NCBI GenBank assembly: GCA_031276535.1
Contig: JAISMV010000134.1
Coordinates: 1-43,943, forward strand
DNA length: 43,943 bases
Source of the DNA: Flavobacteriaceae bacterium
GTDB taxonomy: Bacteria; Bacteroidota; Bacteroidia; Flavobacteriales; Weeksellaceae
Direction of reading: 5' to 3'
Both the position numbers and the translations under genes were made by a program. Below the pieces are notes generated by a model, which made no database searches, had not been told where the DNA came from, and worked only from the letters and a program-made list of their open reading frames with translations. Positions 17,811 to 25,200 of this stretch are shown in pieces (the stretch's first letter is position 1; each line of letters starts with the position of its first letter).

Positions 17811-19376
17811 ATGAAAAAATTACTTTTATTTACGACTTTTCTGATAACAACCGTTTTTCTTAACGGTCAAACACGTGATTTGGCCAATATAGCCAGCGGA
17901 ACTCTGGTTTCCAGCAATATTCTTTATGATTCAAAAGAAGATGTTTATGGATATTTTTACCTTTACGATCAGGATAAGATAGATAAAGAAACCTCCCAAA
18001 TGGAATATGTGTTTCTGGATAAAAACCTGAACAAGGTATCCAACGGCACTTTTACCGTAAAAGAATATGAAAGAGTGCGTAATTTCAGTTACAGGTGCTC
18101 TGTAATGGATGAGGATCATATACTTTTAAGAAGGACAAGGTATCAGGTCGGTCTTCCGTATAATTTCTATACGTTTCAGATTATTTCACTCAAAAATAAA
18201 ACCGTCTCTCCCGAATATCATTACGCAAACGGAGTTATAAACGAAGTACCTCAAACCAGTAAAGAGTATAAGGCATATATGAGAAATATAAAAAGAGTCA
18301 AACCCTCTTATGAAGGATATCCTTTTGCTTATGGAAGAGATAAAGGATTCTTTATTATTGAAACGGATAATAATAGTAAAACATCGAATAACAGATATCT
18401 GAAATTCTTCAATTATAATAAGGAACTCCAATGGTCTTATGAATATAACCCCAATGCTAAAAGAAACAAATATAAAAGTATCGCAATAAATGATATAACT
18501 AAAAATAACATATATATTACGGAATACTTCGTAAACAAAAAGAATGTATCGGAGGTAAAATATGTTGCATTAAACCCTAAAACCGGAGAAAAAAAATACG
18601 AATATGTATTTGAAAACACCAAAAGCCTTTACAGTCATATTTTAAATACGAAAGAAGTAAACAATCAATTCGTTATCACCGGAAATTATTCTGCCTATAA
18701 TAAAAAGGAAGGATTTTCACTGGATAAAAATTTAGGCTTTTTTAAAATTGTTTTAGATGAAAAAGGAAACGAAATCTCTAAAAAATATACCCTCTGGGAA
18801 GATTATAAAACCCAGATAGATGTAGATAAAAAAGGAAAAGCAGAAAAAAATTACAGATTACGACCTGTTCAGTATTTTATGCTGAAAGACGGCACCATCT
18901 GTATGCTAACGGAAAAATACAAACCGTATAAAAAAGGAATAGGAGATCTGGTACCTATTCCTATCGTAAATGTATTGGTTGAAGCAGCCACCACACAACG
19001 AGAAAAAACAACCGACTTTGTTTTGTTTTTCATGGATAAGGATTTTAATTTAAAAAAGGTTAAAACCATTGAAAAAGAACTGACCAAAGATTATAATTAC
19101 GATTATCAGTTTTCCCAGTACATTAAAGACGATGCAGGAGTTGTATTTTTCTTTAAAGATTACTCGGATAAGGACAAAAAATGGACGCTGGGAATAAGTA
19201 CCATCCTCAACGGAGATATGAAAGAAGAAAGAATTCCGATTTCCTCTAAATTCAAAGATGAAAAAGAAGAATATGTTATTCTCCCTATGAGAGCTAAGGA
19301 AGGATACATCCTGTTAAGAGAATACAATAAAAAAGAAAAGTACGATCAGATTCGATTGGAAAAGGTGAATTATTAA
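17811..19376 (+). CDS. Secreted or periplasmic protein of unknown function (521 aa)
   Basis: Starts with a clear Sec signal peptide (MKKLLLFTTFLITTVFLNGQ). The mature part is rich in Tyr, Lys and short beta-strand-like repeats such as GYFYLYDQDK, FFNYNKELQWSYEYNP and FFMDKDFNLKKVK, giving the impression of a multi-bladed beta-propeller; I recognise no catalytic motif or named family. An in-frame TTG at 17796 would add five residues and is rejected because it overlaps a near-consensus -7 element (TAACTTTT, 17789-17796). The gene ends 34 nt before a terminator shared with the convergent protease gene. Homologues are probably confined to Flavobacteriia. Confidence 0.75.
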   Translation: MKKLLLFTTFLITTVFLNGQTRDLANIASGTLVSSNILYDSKEDVYGYFYLYDQDKIDKETSQMEYVFLDKNLNKVSNGTFTVKEYERVRNFSYRCSVMDEDHILLRRTRYQVGLPYNFYTFQIISLKNKTVSPEYHYANGVINEVPQTSKEYKAYMRNIKRVKPSYEGYPFAYGRDKGFFIIETDNNSKTSNNRYLKFFNYNKELQWSYEYNPNAKRNKYKSIAINDITKNNIYITEYFVNKKNVSEVKYVALNPKTGEKKYEYVFENTKSLYSHILNTKEVNNQFVITGNYSAYNKKEGFSLDKNLGFFKIVLDEKGNEISKKYTLWEDYKTQIDVDKKGKAEKNYRLRPVQYFMLKDGTICMLTEKYKPYKKGIGDLVPIPIVNVLVEAATTQREKTTDFVLFFMDKDFNLKKVKTIEKELTKDYNYDYQFSQYIKDDAGVVFFFKDYSDKDKKWTLGISTILNGDMKEERIPISSKFKDEKEEYVILPMRAKEGYILLREYNKKEKYDQIRLEKVNY

Positions 19377-19410
19377 ACAGAACGAACCCATTCTGATACG
19401 CAAAATATGC

Positions 19411-19437
19411 AAAAGCGCCGGTTTATCCGGCGCTTTT
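19411..19437. terminator. Bidirectional rho-independent terminator
   Basis: Perfect 11-bp stem AAAAGCGCCGG / CCGGCGCTTTT with a 5-nt loop and a T-run on the plus strand. It serves the secreted-protein gene (+). On the minus strand its right arm encodes the last residues (KSAG) of the M48 protease, and the TAA stop (19423-19425) falls in the loop. Confidence 0.85.
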
Positions 19438-20721
19438 TTTAGTATAATGAGCAACAATATTTCCGATTTCTTCCAAAGATAAATTCCACATAAAATTCAG
19501 AAACTGCTGATAACTTTCCGATTGTTCTTTCGGTTCTAAGTGGTCCAGATACCGGTTTAACTGATAGTTCTTCCTCCCTTCATAAATCTTTTCAAAACAT
19601 TTCCCCAACCATTCCAGATAATATTTATCGGAAGGAGATTCTTGTAACCGAATCAGACACAAATAAATCCCCTCGCCATACTGTTCATTAAAATACATGG
19701 AAGGCACTTGTTCATATTCAGCGATTTCCTGTAACTTTTTAAATTCTTCTGTAGGAAGGGATTTTTTAAAACTCTTTTTCAGTTCAGGAAAATCATTTTT
19801 TAATCGAACTATCCTATAATCTGTTTTAGGGTGGGAAGTAGTGGAATCCTTATTTATTTTTTCCTCATATAACGAATAATCATATTTCGAAAAATCTTCC
19901 ATCTCCAGCCATTCCTTCTTAAAAGGTTGATTGGGCAGGTTAAATATTTTTTTATAAATTTCCGATTTTAATCCTACGGGTTTGATCGTATCATATTTTT
20001 CCATTAATTGTAACGCATCAATGAATGCGCCTTCATTAAGAGAGGCATTTTTCATCAATACCAGTCCCAAAGAATCTGCCTGATATTCATGCTTTTTTCG
20101 AAGTTCTCCGGTAGCATACAATCTGCTTTTAAATAAACTAAAAGCAGCCTGATGTTTTTTGTATTTTTGTTTTTTAAGAGATCGTACTTTGGTTTTTGTA
20201 GATAATTCCTCCTTGGCGATGGCCAGCTCGCTTTTTTCGGAATGATTTAAAATCTTGTGGCTTAGTTCATGGGACAAGACCGAAACTAACTGGTCGTCAT
20301 TTTCCAGCCAGTAAAACAGCCCCATATTAAACACAAAAGTTCCGTTGGGTAAACAATAAGCGTTTAAGCTGGGATCTTTCGACACCATGATTTTGGAATT
20401 GGAAGGAATCAACGGATTATTTTTTCGCAGTCCGTTCAATACCTGTTCTATGTAGCTTAAAAAACGAGGATCATAACAAAACTTACCCTCTTTAATTTCT
20501 TCTTCGAATTCCTTACTAAACTCTTCATTACTCTTAACCAACAGTTTTCCATCCTTTCCCGGATAATTTTTTTTCAAGGACTCAACATATATTTTGTTAG
20601 ACTGCTGAAAAGTGGAAACGGCGGCATCTCTTTTCTCTTTGTCTATAGTGTCGATGGGAATATACTTCTGTGAAAAAATAAAACTTGAGTAAAGAATAAA
20701 TAACAATTTCAGCAGTTTCAT
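19423..20721 (-). CDS. M48-family zinc metallopeptidase, exported
   Basis: A 432-residue protein with a signal peptide (MKLLKLLFILYSSFIFSQ) and the gluzincin zinc motif HELSH at residues 151-155, with the third ligand Glu212 in KKHEYQADSLG, an arrangement typical of M48 peptidases such as BepA/LoiP and YcaL. The catalytic domain spans about residues 80-240. The C-terminal 190 residues are helical and charged, without a TPR pattern I could confirm. It probably acts in the periplasm on misfolded envelope proteins. The C-terminus is encoded within the shared terminator hairpin. Confidence 0.88.
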   Translation of the reverse strand: MKLLKLLFILYSSFIFSQKYIPIDTIDKEKRDAAVSTFQQSNKIYVESLKKNYPGKDGKLLVKSNEEFSKEFEEEIKEGKFCYDPRFLSYIEQVLNGLRKNNPLIPSNSKIMVSKDPSLNAYCLPNGTFVFNMGLFYWLENDDQLVSVLSHELSHKILNHSEKSELAIAKEELSTKTKVRSLKKQKYKKHQAAFSLFKSRLYATGELRKKHEYQADSLGLVLMKNASLNEGAFIDALQLMEKYDTIKPVGLKSEIYKKIFNLPNQPFKKEWLEMEDFSKYDYSLYEEKINKDSTTSHPKTDYRIVRLKNDFPELKKSFKKSLPTEEFKKLQEIAEYEQVPSMYFNEQYGEGIYLCLIRLQESPSDKYYLEWLGKCFEKIYEGRKNYQLNRYLDHLEPKEQSESYQQFLNFMWNLSLEEIGNIVAHYTKKSAG

Positions 20722-20740
20722 AACACGAAAAATTTTTCTT

Positions 20741-20748
20741 CAAAATTA
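20741..20748 (-). promoter_or_regulatory. -7 promoter element of the M48 protease gene (TAATTTTG)
   Basis: Reads TAATTTTG on the minus strand, an exact TAnnTTTG match, 19 nt before the ATG at 20721. Confidence 0.6.
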
Positions 20749-20817
20749 CATTTTTTAACAGAATATCCTAACGAAATAAAGAATTGTAAACATTCTGTCT
20801 TTTAAACCCTAAAATTG

Positions 20818-20825
20818 TAACTTTG
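20818..20825 (+). promoter_or_regulatory. -7 promoter element of metH (TAACTTTG)
   Basis: Exact TAnnTTTG match, 17 nt before the metH ATG. The divergent protease promoter lies about 70 bp away. No cobalamin or SAM riboswitch structure is evident in the short leader. Confidence 0.7.
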
Positions 20826-20842
20826 TATACTTTTTTCAGATT

Positions 20843-23506
20843 ATGCAAAACACATTAAAATTATCAGGATTAGAAGTTTTTTCCGTTTTCCCTAACAACA
20901 ATTTCATCAATATCGGAGAAAGAACCAATGTTACCGGTTCCCGGAAATTTCTGAATCTTATTAAAAATGAGAAATATGACGAAGCCCTTTCCGTTGCACG
21001 GGATCAGGTAGAAGGAGGCGCGCAGATTATAGATATTTGTATGGACGAAGGATTGATAGACGGGAAAAAAGCCATGGCTACATTCCTCCGGCTGATAGCT
21101 TCCGAACCCGATATTGCCCGCGTTCCGGTTATGGTAGACTCTTCCAACTGGGAAGTGATTGAAACCGGGTTGAAAAACCTTCAGGGGAAAGGCATCGTAA
21201 ATTCCATCAGTTTGAAAGAAGGGGAAGCGGAGTTTATCCGTAAAGCCAAAATTATCCGGCGCTACGGAGCAGCTATGATTGTTATGGCGTTCGATGAAGA
21301 AGGACAGGCAGATAACCTCGAAAAAAGAAAGAGTATTTCCCGACGTTCGTATGATATTTTAGTAAATAAACTGGGAATTCATCCCTCAGACATTATTTTC
21401 GACCTGAATATATTTCCGGTAGGAACCGGAATGCAGGAACACCGCAGAAACGCGCTGGATTTTTTTGAAGGAACAAAATGGGTAAAAGAAAACCTTCCGG
21501 GATGTTTCGTATCCGGAGGAGTAAGTAATGTCTCTTTCTCTTTCCGGGGAAATGATAAAGTGCGGGAAGCCATTAATGCCGCATTTCTTTACCATGCCAT
21601 CAAATACGGAATGGATATGGGAATAGTGAATCCTTCCCAATTGGAAATTTATGAAGAAATAGAACCCCAATTACTTCAAAAAATAGAGGATGTCCTTTTT
21701 GACCGGAGCGAAGATGCCACCGAAAAACTGATGGAATATGCAGAAACCGTCACTCCGGGCAGGGAAGCGAAAGAACAAAAAGTAGAAGAATGGAGGACTT
21801 TTTCCATAGAAAAACGATTGGAATATGCCTTGATCAAAGGAAATTCCGACTATATAGAACAAGACGTTGAAGAAGCCCGGCAACAGGCGGAAAAACCGTT
21901 AGAGGTTATCGAAGGCCCCTTGATGAACGGGATGAATACAGTAGGAGAACTTTTCGGTTCCGGTAAAATGTTTCTTCCACAAGTAGTAAAAACTGCCCGG
22001 GTAATGAAAAAAGCCGTAGCCTATCTTAAGCCTTTTATTGAAGCCGAAAAATCCGGAGAATCCCATTCGAACGGGAAGATCCTGATGGCTACCGTAAAAG
22101 GAGATGTACACGACATCGGAAAAAACATTGTAGGAGTAGTTCTTGCCTGCAATAATTACGAAATTATTGATTTGGGAGTAATGGTTTCTAAAGAAAAAAT
22201 TGTAGAAACCGCCATTAAAGAACAGGTGGATCTGATCGGATTAAGCGGATTAATTACCCCCTCGCTGGATGAAATGATCAGCGTGGTGGATGAACTGGAA
22301 AAAAGAAAACTGTCATTTCCGGTGATGATTGGCGGGGCAACTACCTCAAAGATCCATACAGCATTAAAAATTGCCCCGAAATATAGTCATACAGCCGTTC
22401 ATGTGCTGGATGCCTCCAAATCGGTAACAGTAGCCTCATCCCTGTTATCCGCTCAAAGCGGAGAATTCAAAGATAAAATAAAAGAAGAATACGTACATTT
22501 GAGAGAAGGCTATCTCAACCGAAATGTAAAAAAAGAATACCTGAACTTGGAACAGGCGAGAAACAATAAGTTTCGGATTGACTGGAGTGAATTTAAACCC
22601 TATATACCTAACCGGTTAGGAGTTCAGGTTTTTGAAAGTATTTCTTTGGAAGAACTAAAAAATTATATTGACTGGCAGCCGTTTTTCCGAACTTGGGAGT
22701 TAACCGGAAAGTTTCCGGATATTATTACCGACAAAGTAGTAGGAAAAGAAGCCGGCAGCTTATATAAAGAAGCTTTGGAAATGATGGACAAAATAATGAA
22801 AGAAAAATTACTCCATCCTAAAGCCGTTATCGGGTTGTTTGCCGCTAACTCCAATTCTCAGGACGACATAGAGATTTACGATGAAAAGGGACACCGGATA
22901 AACACTTTCCGAACCTTGCGCCAGCAAACAAAAAAAGCGGAAGGGCTTCCTAACTTTGCTCTGTCCGATTTTATATTGCCTAAAAACCCTGAAAACCGGC
23001 ACGATTACATCGGGTGCTTCGCTGTATCTGTTTTCGGGGCGGAACAGCTGGCAAAGCACTATGAGAAAGACAACGACGACTATTCGGCAATCATGATAAA
23101 AGCTCTTGCCGACCGTCTTGCAGAAGCTCTAGCCGAATATATGCACGCAAAGATCAGAAAAGAGATATGGGGATATGCTCCTTACGAAGACCTGAATAAT
23201 GATGCGCTGATTTTCGAAAAATATCAGGGAATTCGTCCGGCGCCCGGCTATCCTGCCTGCCCCGATCACCTCGAAAAAATAACCATCTGGGAATTGCTGG
23301 ATGTAAATAACAGCATAGGAGTGCAACTAACGGAAAATTTGGCTATGTATCCCGCTTCTTCCGTATCAGGATATTATTTTTCCCATCCGCAGTCCAAATA
23401 TTTCGGGCTGGGAAAAATTACTCAGGAGCAGGTAGAAGACTTTGCAAAGCGTAAAGAAATTAAACCGGAAGACGCCCAATATTGGCTGCAACCGAATTTA
23501 GCCTGA
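20843..23506 (+). CDS. metH: Cobalamin-dependent methionine synthase, C-terminal modules (folate, B12, reactivation)
   Basis: An 887-residue protein equivalent to the last three quarters of MetH. The pterin-binding domain starts almost at residue 1 ([16 protein letters not shown], residues 21-36; [16 protein letters not shown]). It is followed by the four-helix cap and the B12-binding Rossmann domain with the lower-ligand His423 in DVHDIGKN, then the SAM-dependent reactivation domain (from about 560; [12 protein letters not shown] near the C-terminus). The homocysteine-binding BHMT-like module (about 330 residues) is absent; in Bacteroidetes it is usually encoded by a separate gene, which is not in this window. 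It catalyses methyl transfer from methyl-tetrahydrofolate through cobalamin to homocysteine once complemented by that module. It is a single gene with its own promoter. Confidence 0.95.
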   Translation: MQNTLKLSGLEVFSVFPNNNFINIGERTNVTGSRKFLNLIKNEKYDEALSVARDQVEGGAQIIDICMDEGLIDGKKAMATFLRLIASEPDIARVPVMVDSSNWEVIETGLKNLQGKGIVNSISLKEGEAEFIRKAKIIRRYGAAMIVMAFDEEGQADNLEKRKSISRRSYDILVNKLGIHPSDIIFDLNIFPVGTGMQEHRRNALDFFEGTKWVKENLPGCFVSGGVSNVSFSFRGNDKVREAINAAFLYHAIKYGMDMGIVNPSQLEIYEEIEPQLLQKIEDVLFDRSEDATEKLMEYAETVTPGREAKEQKVEEWRTFSIEKRLEYALIKGNSDYIEQDVEEARQQAEKPLEVIEGPLMNGMNTVGELFGSGKMFLPQVVKTARVMKKAVAYLKPFIEAEKSGESHSNGKILMATVKGDVHDIGKNIVGVVLACNNYEIIDLGVMVSKEKIVETAIKEQVDLIGLSGLITPSLDEMISVVDELEKRKLSFPVMIGGATTSKIHTALKIAPKYSHTAVHVLDASKSVTVASSLLSAQSGEFKDKIKEEYVHLREGYLNRNVKKEYLNLEQARNNKFRIDWSEFKPYIPNRLGVQVFESISLEELKNYIDWQPFFRTWELTGKFPDIITDKVVGKEAGSLYKEALEMMDKIMKEKLLHPKAVIGLFAANSNSQDDIEIYDEKGHRINTFRTLRQQTKKAEGLPNFALSDFILPKNPENRHDYIGCFAVSVFGAEQLAKHYEKDNDDYSAIMIKALADRLAEALAEYMHAKIRKEIWGYAPYEDLNNDALIFEKYQGIRPAPGYPACPDHLEKITIWELLDVNNSIGVQLTENLAMYPASSVSGYYFSHPQSKYFGLGKITQEQVEDFAKRKEIKPEDAQYWLQPNLA

Positions 23507-23568
23507 TTGGGAAAGAAAACGGAAGTAATTAAACATCAACGGCAGCGCCGCTTGAGGGGGAAGTGATT

Positions 23569-24543
23569 TTAGTGTAGTTCCGATAAGGATTTAAAAACCG
23601 ATTCCAGTTCTTCTAAGGTAAGAGCCGAAAAAAGTTGAGTTTTATATTCCCTGAAATTAGGAAGTCCCTTAAAATAATTGGAATAATGCTGCCGCATTTC
23701 CAGAATTCCGGCTCTTTCTCCTTTCCATTCCACAGACCATACAGCGTGTTTTCTTACAGCCTCTATCCGTTGTTGAACAGAAGGTTTCGGAAGTAATTCG
23801 CCTGTTTTCAGATACTGTTTGATTTCTTCAAATATCCAAGGATTTCCTATGGCTGCCCTGCCAATCATGATGCCGTCCACGCCATAAGTTTCTTTATATT
23901 CCTTAGCTTTTTCGGGAGAGTTTATATCTCCATTCCCAAATATGGGAATATGGATCCGGGGGTTGTTTTTTATTCGGGCAATATGAGTCCAGTCCGAATG
24001 TCCTTTGTACATTTGGGATCGTGTGCGGGCATGAACGGTCAATGCCTGAATTCCCACATCCTGCAATCGTTCCGCCACTTCATCAATATTGATGGATTGC
24101 TCGTCCCAGCCCAAACGGGTTTTTACGGTTACGGGGAGATGTGTGCTTCTTACTACGGCTTTTGCCAGTTTCACCATTAAAGGTATATCTTTTAGCACTC
24201 CGGCGCCGGCGCCTTTGCAAACGACCTTTTTAACAGGGCAGCCGAAATTAATATCTACAAGATCCGGATTTACGGTTTCTACAATTCGGGCAGATAAAGA
24301 CATCGCCTCTTCATCTCCGCCGAAAATCTGAATTCCTATCGGTCGTTCATGGTCAAAAATATCCAGTTTTTTACGACTTTTTATAGCATCTCGGATTAAT
24401 CCCTCCGATGAAATAAATTCGGAATACATTAAATCGGCTCCGTGCATCTTGCATAAACGGCGAAAAGGAGGGTCGCTCACATCTTCCATGGGCGCCAGAA
24501 GAAAGGGGAAATCCGGAAATTCTATGGGTCCTATTTTTATCAA
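23569..24543 (-). CDS. dusB: tRNA-dihydrouridine synthase (DusB/NifR3 type)
   Basis: A 324-residue FMN enzyme that reduces specific uridines in tRNA D-loops. Motifs visible are LLAPMEDVSDPPFR (N-terminal FMN barrel), the active-site Cys102 in DINFGCPVKKVV, KGAGAGVL, VKTRLGW, LTVHARTRSQMYKG, FGNGDI and GIMIGRAAIGNPWIF, then the C-terminal helical domain. The coding frame begins at TTG (24543); no ATG is available before the conserved MIKIGPIEFP start, so a TTG start is inferred. It lies 11 nt after the thioesterase stop and is probably translated from the same transcript. Confidence 0.95.
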   Translation of the reverse strand: MIKIGPIEFPDFPFLLAPMEDVSDPPFRRLCKMHGADLMYSEFISSEGLIRDAIKSRKKLDIFDHERPIGIQIFGGDEEAMSLSARIVETVNPDLVDINFGCPVKKVVCKGAGAGVLKDIPLMVKLAKAVVRSTHLPVTVKTRLGWDEQSINIDEVAERLQDVGIQALTVHARTRSQMYKGHSDWTHIARIKNNPRIHIPIFGNGDINSPEKAKEYKETYGVDGIMIGRAAIGNPWIFEEIKQYLKTGELLPKPSVQQRIEAVRKHAVWSVEWKGERAGILEMRQHYSNYFKGLPNFREYKTQLFSALTLEELESVFKSLSELH

Positions 24544-24554
24544 AAGCCTGTGTT

Positions 24555-24917
24555 TTATTCTTTAGTCAGTCCGTGAGGAACAGGGTTTCCTTCCCCATCC
24601 AAAAGAACCATGATTATTTTTTCAATAGTTAACATGTCTTTTCCGGTTGAATAATTATGTGCTTCCGCCCGAAAAGTTATAGAAGTCTTTCCGAATTCCA
24701 CAATTTCCACCCCAATTTCCACTACTTCGCCGGAACGGGCGGGACTTTTAAAATTAATTTCGGAAATATGCCGCACGGCAAATCTTTTATTTTTTAGCTG
24801 TACGACAGTAGCTACGCCGATTTGTTCGTTTATCCATTCCAATAACCTGCCTGCAAATAAACTGTTGTGAGGATTTAAATCTTCAGGTCGTACCCATCTT
24901 TTGGTTTGGAATTCCAT
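24555..24917 (-). CDS. Acyl-CoA thioesterase (hotdog fold, YciA/BACH-like)
   Basis: A 120-residue hotdog protein. The signature VRPEDLNPHNSLFAGRLLEWINEQIGVAT matches the catalytic Asn/Asp-helix region of YciA-type acyl-CoA thioesterases, and INFKSPARSGEVVEIGVEIVEFGKTSITFRAEA gives the sheet core. It releases CoA from acyl-CoAs, specificity unknown. An in-frame upstream start at 24971 would add 18 hydrophobic residues, but it lies upstream of the -7 element at 24938-24945; ATG 24917 gives the usual N-terminus. It forms an operon with dusB. Confidence 0.85.
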   Translation of the reverse strand: MEFQTKRWVRPEDLNPHNSLFAGRLLEWINEQIGVATVVQLKNKRFAVRHISEINFKSPARSGEVVEIGVEIVEFGKTSITFRAEAHNYSTGKDMLTIEKIIMVLLDGEGNPVPHGLTKE

Positions 24918-24937
24918 AGCATTTATTTTGTGAAATG

Positions 24938-24945
24938 CAAAGGTA
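24938..24945 (-). promoter_or_regulatory. -7 promoter element of the thioesterase-dusB operon (TACCTTTG)
   Basis: Reads TACCTTTG on the minus strand, exact TAnnTTTG, 20 nt before ATG 24917. It fixes the start choice for the thioesterase gene. Confidence 0.7.
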
Positions 24946-25164
24946 AAAAAATTTAAAAGGAAAAAATCCAATAATTATTTTTGTGATTTGAGCCTCATCA
25001 GTATGATAAAAACCAATTTGAAAAGTACATTTTATCTTTATAAAAAACAAAAATAAAAAAACGAAATCGGAAATTTGTTTATTTTAAAAACAAGAAAAAA
25101 ATTTATTAACAGAAAAAAGTTTGAAAATAAAAAGAAAAAAAATGATCCGTTTTTTATTATGTTG

Positions 25165-25172
25165 TAATTTTG
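25165..25172 (+). promoter_or_regulatory. -7 promoter element of nrdJ (TAATTTTG)
   Basis: Exact TAnnTTTG match, 28 nt before the nrdJ ATG, in an A-rich 283-bp intergenic gap. I see no NrdR-box pair or cobalamin riboswitch in the gap. Confidence 0.6.
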
Positions 25173-25200
25173 ATGAACGTATCAAAATAATTTTTTTAGC

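Noticed and set aside
20722..20842. Cobalamin or SAM riboswitch upstream of metH
   Set aside because: The gap is 121 bp shared by two divergent promoters; no B12-box or SAM-box-like sequence is visible.
24918..24971. Hydrophobic N-terminal extension of the 24555-24917 thioesterase, which would look like a signal peptide
   Set aside because: The upstream start precedes the promoter element at 24938-24945, and hotdog thioesterases are cytoplasmic.
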